Assembly (NCBI RefSeq): GCF_002214565.1
Contig: NZ_CP015106.1
Location: forward strand, 1,364,001-1,428,000
DNA length: 64,000 nt
Direction of reading: 5' to 3'
Source: Thermococcus radiotolerans
GTDB taxonomy: Archaea; Methanobacteriota_B; Thermococci; Thermococcales; Thermococcaceae
Below the pieces are notes generated by a model that saw only the letters and a list, made by a program, of their open reading frames with translations, was not told the DNA's origin and searched no databases. The stretch's first letter is position 1. Each line of letters opens with the position of its first letter. The position numbers were made by a program, and so were the translations under genes. Of the stretch, positions 60,966-64,000 are shown one piece after another.

Positions 60966-61181
60966 ATGTTCGGCAGGCGTAAGGATGTTGTTTACAAAAC
61001 CCTTGCTACCAAGAAGAGGGCCGTGGCGCTTCAGACGTTGAGCGCCGAGCTTGAGACTCCAATGCCTGCGGTTCTCAAAACCGTTAAGCAGCTTGAATCC
61101 GACGGCCTAGTGGAGGTCTTCTACGGCCAGAAGAAGGCTTCAATAATGGTCAAGGCCAAGACCATAGAGGATTACCTCTGA
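60966..61181 (+). CDS. Small winged helix-turn-helix protein
   Basis: The 71-residue protein is a single winged helix-turn-helix domain, with the recognition region PMPAVLKTVKQLESDGLVEVFYGQKKASIMVK and a Lys-rich N-terminus (MFGRRKDVVYKTLATKKRAV). It has no ligand domain, so it is either a DNA-binding module or a chromatin-like protein. The ATG at 60966 has GGTG six bases upstream; an in-frame GTG at 60957 would add three residues. It lies 53 bases before the MinD-like gene in the same direction, so the pair may be cotranscribed. Confidence 0.75.
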   Translation: MFGRRKDVVYKTLATKKRAVALQTLSAELETPMPAVLKTVKQLESDGLVEVFYGQKKASIMVKAKTIEDYL

Positions 61182-61234
61182 TTCCTTTCAATAATTTTTG
61201 CCTGAGAATAACAAGGACGGACGGAGGGCTAGAG

Positions 61235-62068
61235 GTGGTATCAGTCGTTATAACTGGAAGGGGCGGTGCAGGGAAGACCACCATGACCGCCAATCTAAGC
61301 ACCTACTTCTCCAAGAACGGTTACAAAACGCTTGTCATAGACGGTGACCTGTACCTGCCAAAGCTCGCCTTTCATTTCGGCATATACAACCCCGTCTACA
61401 ACCTCCATACCCTTCTAAAGAACCCGGACATGCGGGTTCTCAACGCGGTGTATCATGATGTGAACACCGGCGTTGACGTTCTTCCCGGAAGTTCAAGGCT
61501 GTACGACGTTCTTGACCTCGACAACAAGCGCCTCAGGAACATAGTGAGGGAAATCTCGGCCAGATACAAGCTGACGATAATAGACTCCCCCGTCGGCATA
61601 CCCTTCGACACCATATCGACGTTCAGGCTCGCCCAGTACCAGCTCATCATACTCGAGATAGAGCGCTGCCCGATACACTCGGTACACAAGATGGTGGAGA
61701 ACGAGGTCATCAAGCTGAAGGCCCTGGGAGAGGCCTACGGCCTGAAGGTGGGCGTCATCCTCAACAAGGTCAGGGAATCCTCGGCCAACATCGACGACGT
61801 GGTGGACTTCCTCGAGTACAGCGTCGACGTTCCCGTCGTCGGCATAATACCCTACGACTACAAGGTTCCGGAGGCAACGAACATGGGGCGGCCGGTTCTG
61901 GACTACGCGCCGCACGCACCCGCTTCAAAGGCCATAAGCGAGGCAGGCTCGGTTCTCGACGAGTGGATATTCGGAAGGAAGAAAAGAGACGGCCTCCTCT
62001 ACAGGCTCTACGAGGCTATAATCTCATTCCTCCACTCCGGCAGAGCCCCTGCGGGCAAAAAGCTCTGA
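61235..62068 (+). CDS. MinD/ParA-like P-loop ATPase with variant Walker A
   Basis: The 277-residue protein has the MinD/ParA fold. Walker A is [16 protein letters not shown] near residue 7, then [24 protein letters not shown] near residue 115, and VGVILNKV near residue 169. The family motif is KGGxGKT, but the first Lys, which contacts the partner's nucleotide in dimers, is Arg here. No C-terminal MinD-type amphipathic helix is clear, although the end [17 protein letters not shown] could be membrane-associating. The start is a GTG with GGAGGG upstream. It overlaps the convergent pyrE gene by 45 bases. Its cellular role is unknown. Confidence 0.84.
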   Translation: MVSVVITGRGGAGKTTMTANLSTYFSKNGYKTLVIDGDLYLPKLAFHFGIYNPVYNLHTLLKNPDMRVLNAVYHDVNTGVDVLPGSSRLYDVLDLDNKRLRNIVREISARYKLTIIDSPVGIPFDTISTFRLAQYQLIILEIERCPIHSVHKMVENEVIKLKALGEAYGLKVGVILNKVRESSANIDDVVDFLEYSVDVPVVGIIPYDYKVPEATNMGRPVLDYAPHAPASKAISEAGSVLDEWIFGRKKRDGLLYRLYEAIISFLHSGRAPAGKKL

Positions 62069-62584
62069 AACCGTGACCAGGGGTATGAACCGGTACCTCT
62101 CCCCGATTCTCCCGCCGGCTCCTTCCTCCCTGTCGACCACCACGCTTATTGCCACTATCTCCGCTCCAGCCTTCTCTAGAACCTCGGCCGCGCGCAGTAC
62201 ACTTCCACCGGTGGTCGTCACGTCCTCGACCAGGAAAATCTTCTCGCCGGGCTTTACCTCTCCCTCGATCTGGCTCCCGGTGCCGTGTCCCTTGGGCTTC
62301 TTGCGGACTATGACGAGGGGCTTTTCGGTTTCCAGCGATAGGGCCGTCGCTATCGGCACAGCTCCAAGCTCTGGGCCGGCGACGCGGTCGAACTCGATGC
62401 CAAGGGCCTTGGCCCTCTCCGCCATCAGCCTCGCGATTATCCTCAGCGCCATGGGATTCGTGGAGAGCTTCTTGACGTTGATGTAGTAGTCGCTCTCCCT
62501 GCCGGAGGTGAGAACGAAGCGACCGAAGAGGATGGCCTCCTCGGTGAAGAACATGTCGATGAGCCGGGCCTTCGCGTCCTTCAT
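62024..62584 (-). CDS. pyrE: Orotate phosphoribosyltransferase
   Basis: The 186-residue protein has the OPRT layout: [24 protein letters not shown] with substrate contacts near residue 25, [33 protein letters not shown] near residue 90, and the PRPP-binding motif [15 protein letters not shown] near residue 115. It makes orotidine 5'-phosphate in pyrimidine synthesis. The ATG at 62584 follows AGGTGTTCAAA; an ATG nine bases upstream is the alternative. The 3' end overlaps the MinD-like gene on the other strand. Other pyr genes are not in the window. Confidence 0.93.
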   Translation of the reverse strand: MKDAKARLIDMFFTEEAILFGRFVLTSGRESDYYINVKKLSTNPMALRIIARLMAERAKALGIEFDRVAGPELGAVPIATALSLETEKPLVIVRKKPKGHGTGSQIEGEVKPGEKIFLVEDVTTTGGSVLRAAEVLEKAGAEIVAISVVVDREEGAGGRIGERYRFIPLVTVSELFARRGSAGVEE

Positions 62585-62691
62585 TTTGAACACCTTCGTG
62601 TAAAGTTCTTGGCAGTTTCAGAGGTAAATCCACATCGAATTTAAAAAAGTTGGGGCCAACGTTAATAAGGTGGAAGAGTGAAGAAAGTACC

Positions 62692-63435
62692 ATGCTCACA
62701 CCGGAGAAGGTCATCGAGTACTACTTCGGAATCATAACCGTAGTCGGGGGCCTGTCCGTTCTGCTGGCGATCAAGTACACCCTCCAGAGGTGGCGCTCCT
62801 TCCCGGAGAGCGGCTGGAAGGTTCCGGGATTCGCCCTCGGCATCCTTGGCCTCGTCATAGCCTCTGTCCTTGAGGCACCATTACTGTTCCTCAAAACGTG
62901 GATTGCCCTGGCCTTCGCGGCGGGGATAATCGAGGAGTCGGTGAAGCTCCTGCCCATGAAGTTCTTCGAGCGTTCGCCGGAATGGGAAAAGTGGAAGCTC
63001 GTCATAGGCGCGGGTCTCTTCCTGGGCGTTGTGGAGGGGATATTCTACACCGCGGGAATCTTCGCCCTCAACCAGCCGGCGTACCTCGTTGGGGTCAGAA
63101 TCGTCCTCATGGGACTTCACGCCATCTGGGCGGCCATCACGATAGGCTTCCTGCTCGGCGAGAGGGGATGGAAGCGCTTTGCCGGACTGGCGTTCTCGAT
63201 GATCGCACACACCCTCTACGACCTTCCCTCCCTGGCGATGGTGGACGGGTATTCCGGAAACGTGGTCGCGTACCTCGCTGGACTCTCAACGGGCCTCCTG
63301 CTGGCCACCCCGCTAATGGCTAAGAAGGCCGCGGAGCTTGCCGGAAGACTGGTTCCGAAGGAGGGTGAAAAGTCGGACGAAGTGCGGGAAAACTTTGAAG
63401 AAACGAAAGAAAACGAGGTCACCTCTTCGCCTTGA
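62692..63435 (+). CDS. PrsW-like intramembrane protease-family protein
   Basis: The 247-residue protein has seven or eight membrane segments. It contains the PrsW/CAAX-protease-like motifs [11 protein letters not shown] near residue 80, [12 protein letters not shown] near residue 106, [11 protein letters not shown] near residue 143 and [10 protein letters not shown] near residue 171, together giving EE-x3-K, E, and H-x3-D. These would coordinate metal within the membrane. PrsW cleaves anti-sigma factors in bacteria; an archaeal target is unknown. The ATG at 62692 is the first with a plausible promoter distance and lacks a ribosome site, so it may be leaderless. It overlaps the ligase gene end by 17 bases. 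Confidence 0.82.
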   Translation: MLTPEKVIEYYFGIITVVGGLSVLLAIKYTLQRWRSFPESGWKVPGFALGILGLVIASVLEAPLLFLKTWIALAFAAGIIEESVKLLPMKFFERSPEWEKWKLVIGAGLFLGVVEGIFYTAGIFALNQPAYLVGVRIVLMGLHAIWAAITIGFLLGERGWKRFAGLAFSMIAHTLYDLPSLAMVDGYSGNVVAYLAGLSTGLLLATPLMAKKAAELAGRLVPKEGEKSDEVRENFEETKENEVTSSP

Positions 63436-64000
63436 ACCTCTCCTGGAACTCGTAGAGCTGGGCTATGCGCTCGATCGTGTCCGCCTCCTCGGGACTCTTG
63501 TCCTCCCTCAAAGCGACGTAGCGCGGGAAGCGAAGGGCAAAGCCGCTCTCGTACTTCGGGCTCTTCTGTATCTCCTGGTAGGTGACCTGGATAACGACCT
63601 TCGGCTCTATCTCGACGTACTTGCCCTCCTCGCGGACTATGAGGGGCTTGAGCATCTTGGTGAACTCGGCCAGGTCTTCATCGGTGAAGCCGCTCCCGAC
63701 CTTTCCAACCGGGACGAACTGGCCGCTGTGCGGGTCGAAGGCCGCAACCAGGAAGGAGCCTAGGAGGTGTGCGCGCCTTCCCTCTCCCCATTCGGCGCCG
63801 ATTATGACGAGGTCGAGGTCCTCCATCGTGGGCTTTATCTTGAGCCACTTCTTGCCCCTGTTTCCGGGCTCGTAAACCGAATCCAGGCGCTTCGCCATCA
63901 GGCCCTCGTGGCCGAGCTCAAGGGCGCGCTGATAGAACTCCTCAGCCTCGTCGGCGCTGGTGGTTACCAGCTGTTCAGCCAGCCTTATCCTCTCGTTCTG
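63419..64000 (-). CDS. lig: ATP-dependent DNA ligase, C-terminal part
   Basis: The open frame continues to the window end, so the N-terminal part of the gene, including the catalytic Lys, is outside. The visible 193 residues contain ligase motif IV region [12 protein letters not shown], motif V WLKIKP near the middle, and the C-terminal OB-fold domain with [23 protein letters not shown] (motif VI). This is the archaeal replicative DNA ligase that joins Okazaki fragments. The end overlaps the convergent PrsW-like gene by 17 bases. Confidence 0.94.
   Translation of the reverse strand, partial: QNERIRLAEQLVTTSADEAEEFYQRALELGHEGLMAKRLDSVYEPGNRGKKWLKIKPTMEDLDLVIIGAEWGEGRRAHLLGSFLVAAFDPHSGQFVPVGKVGSGFTDEDLAEFTKMLKPLIVREEGKYVEIEPKVVIQVTYQEIQKSPKYESGFALRFPRYVALREDKSPEEADTIERIAQLYEFQERFKAKR

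Overview
The window reads as a stretch of a Thermococcus-type (Thermococcales, Euryarchaeota) chromosome. The evidence is the shared-gamma VOR/POR ketoacid:ferredoxin oxidoreductase genes, a tungsten GAPOR, archaeal FBP aldolase/phosphatase, transcription factor E, archaeosine synthase, an intron-bearing tRNA-Trp with an embedded C/D RNA, TATA boxes followed by GGTGAT/GAGGTG ribosome sites, some near-leaderless genes, and Lys/Glu/Arg-rich proteins. Coding density is high, and I saw no insertion sequence, CRISPR array, rRNA or prophage.

Layout: 1-4.1 kb holds the end of vorA, then vorB and porDAB. 4.2-10.6 kb is a carbon monoxide dehydrogenase locus. A leftward operon runs cooF-cooS-ferredoxin-FNOR-ferredoxin and ends with a hydrogenase-maturation-protease homologue that has apparently lost its nickel ligands; cooC is divergent. 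There is no hydrogenase here, so CO electrons probably go to ferredoxin and NAD(P)(H). 10.7-20.3 kb carries mostly housekeeping and small conserved genes: an Mrp ATPase, an unknown membrane protein, DUF2110, TFE, an ABC-2 exporter, a PfkB kinase, an ACT-domain regulator, acylphosphatase, CutA and DUF99.

20.4-31.7 kb is a leftward gene train that looks like one uptake-plus-catabolism system. It has an Opp-type transporter (oppABCDF), two Asp/Glu/hydantoin racemase-family proteins, a DUF917 protein, an M29/NicX-like metalloenzyme, a nitroreductase, DUF6092, an Lrp-type regulator and a universal stress protein. The substrate is unknown; the families point to a hydantoin-like or other N-heterocyclic compound.

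31.9-34.1 kb carries gcvT, a DMT transporter and tRNA-Trp, followed by about 600 bp of hairpin-rich non-coding DNA. 35-44.6 kb is a triose/glycerol hub: fbp, glpK, a three-gene glycerol-3-phosphate oxidation set, the tungstoenzyme GAPOR and a CrtI-like oxidoreductase. Sites resembling the Thermococcales glycolytic motif lie upstream of the TATA box of fbp (the activating position) and downstream of the TATA box of gor (the repressing position).

44.6-64 kb mixes secreted or membrane-anchored proteins (an orphan peptide-type binding protein, two tandem paralogues, a PEGA protein, a beta-helix protein) with carbamate kinase, an SDH-type serine protease, a coiled-coil protein plus archaeosine synthase, an Sfm1-like SPOUT methyltransferase, tRNA-Gly(CCC), an Lrp regulator, an RNA m5U methyltransferase, a MinD-like ATPase, pyrE, a PrsW-like protease and the 3' part of the DNA ligase gene.
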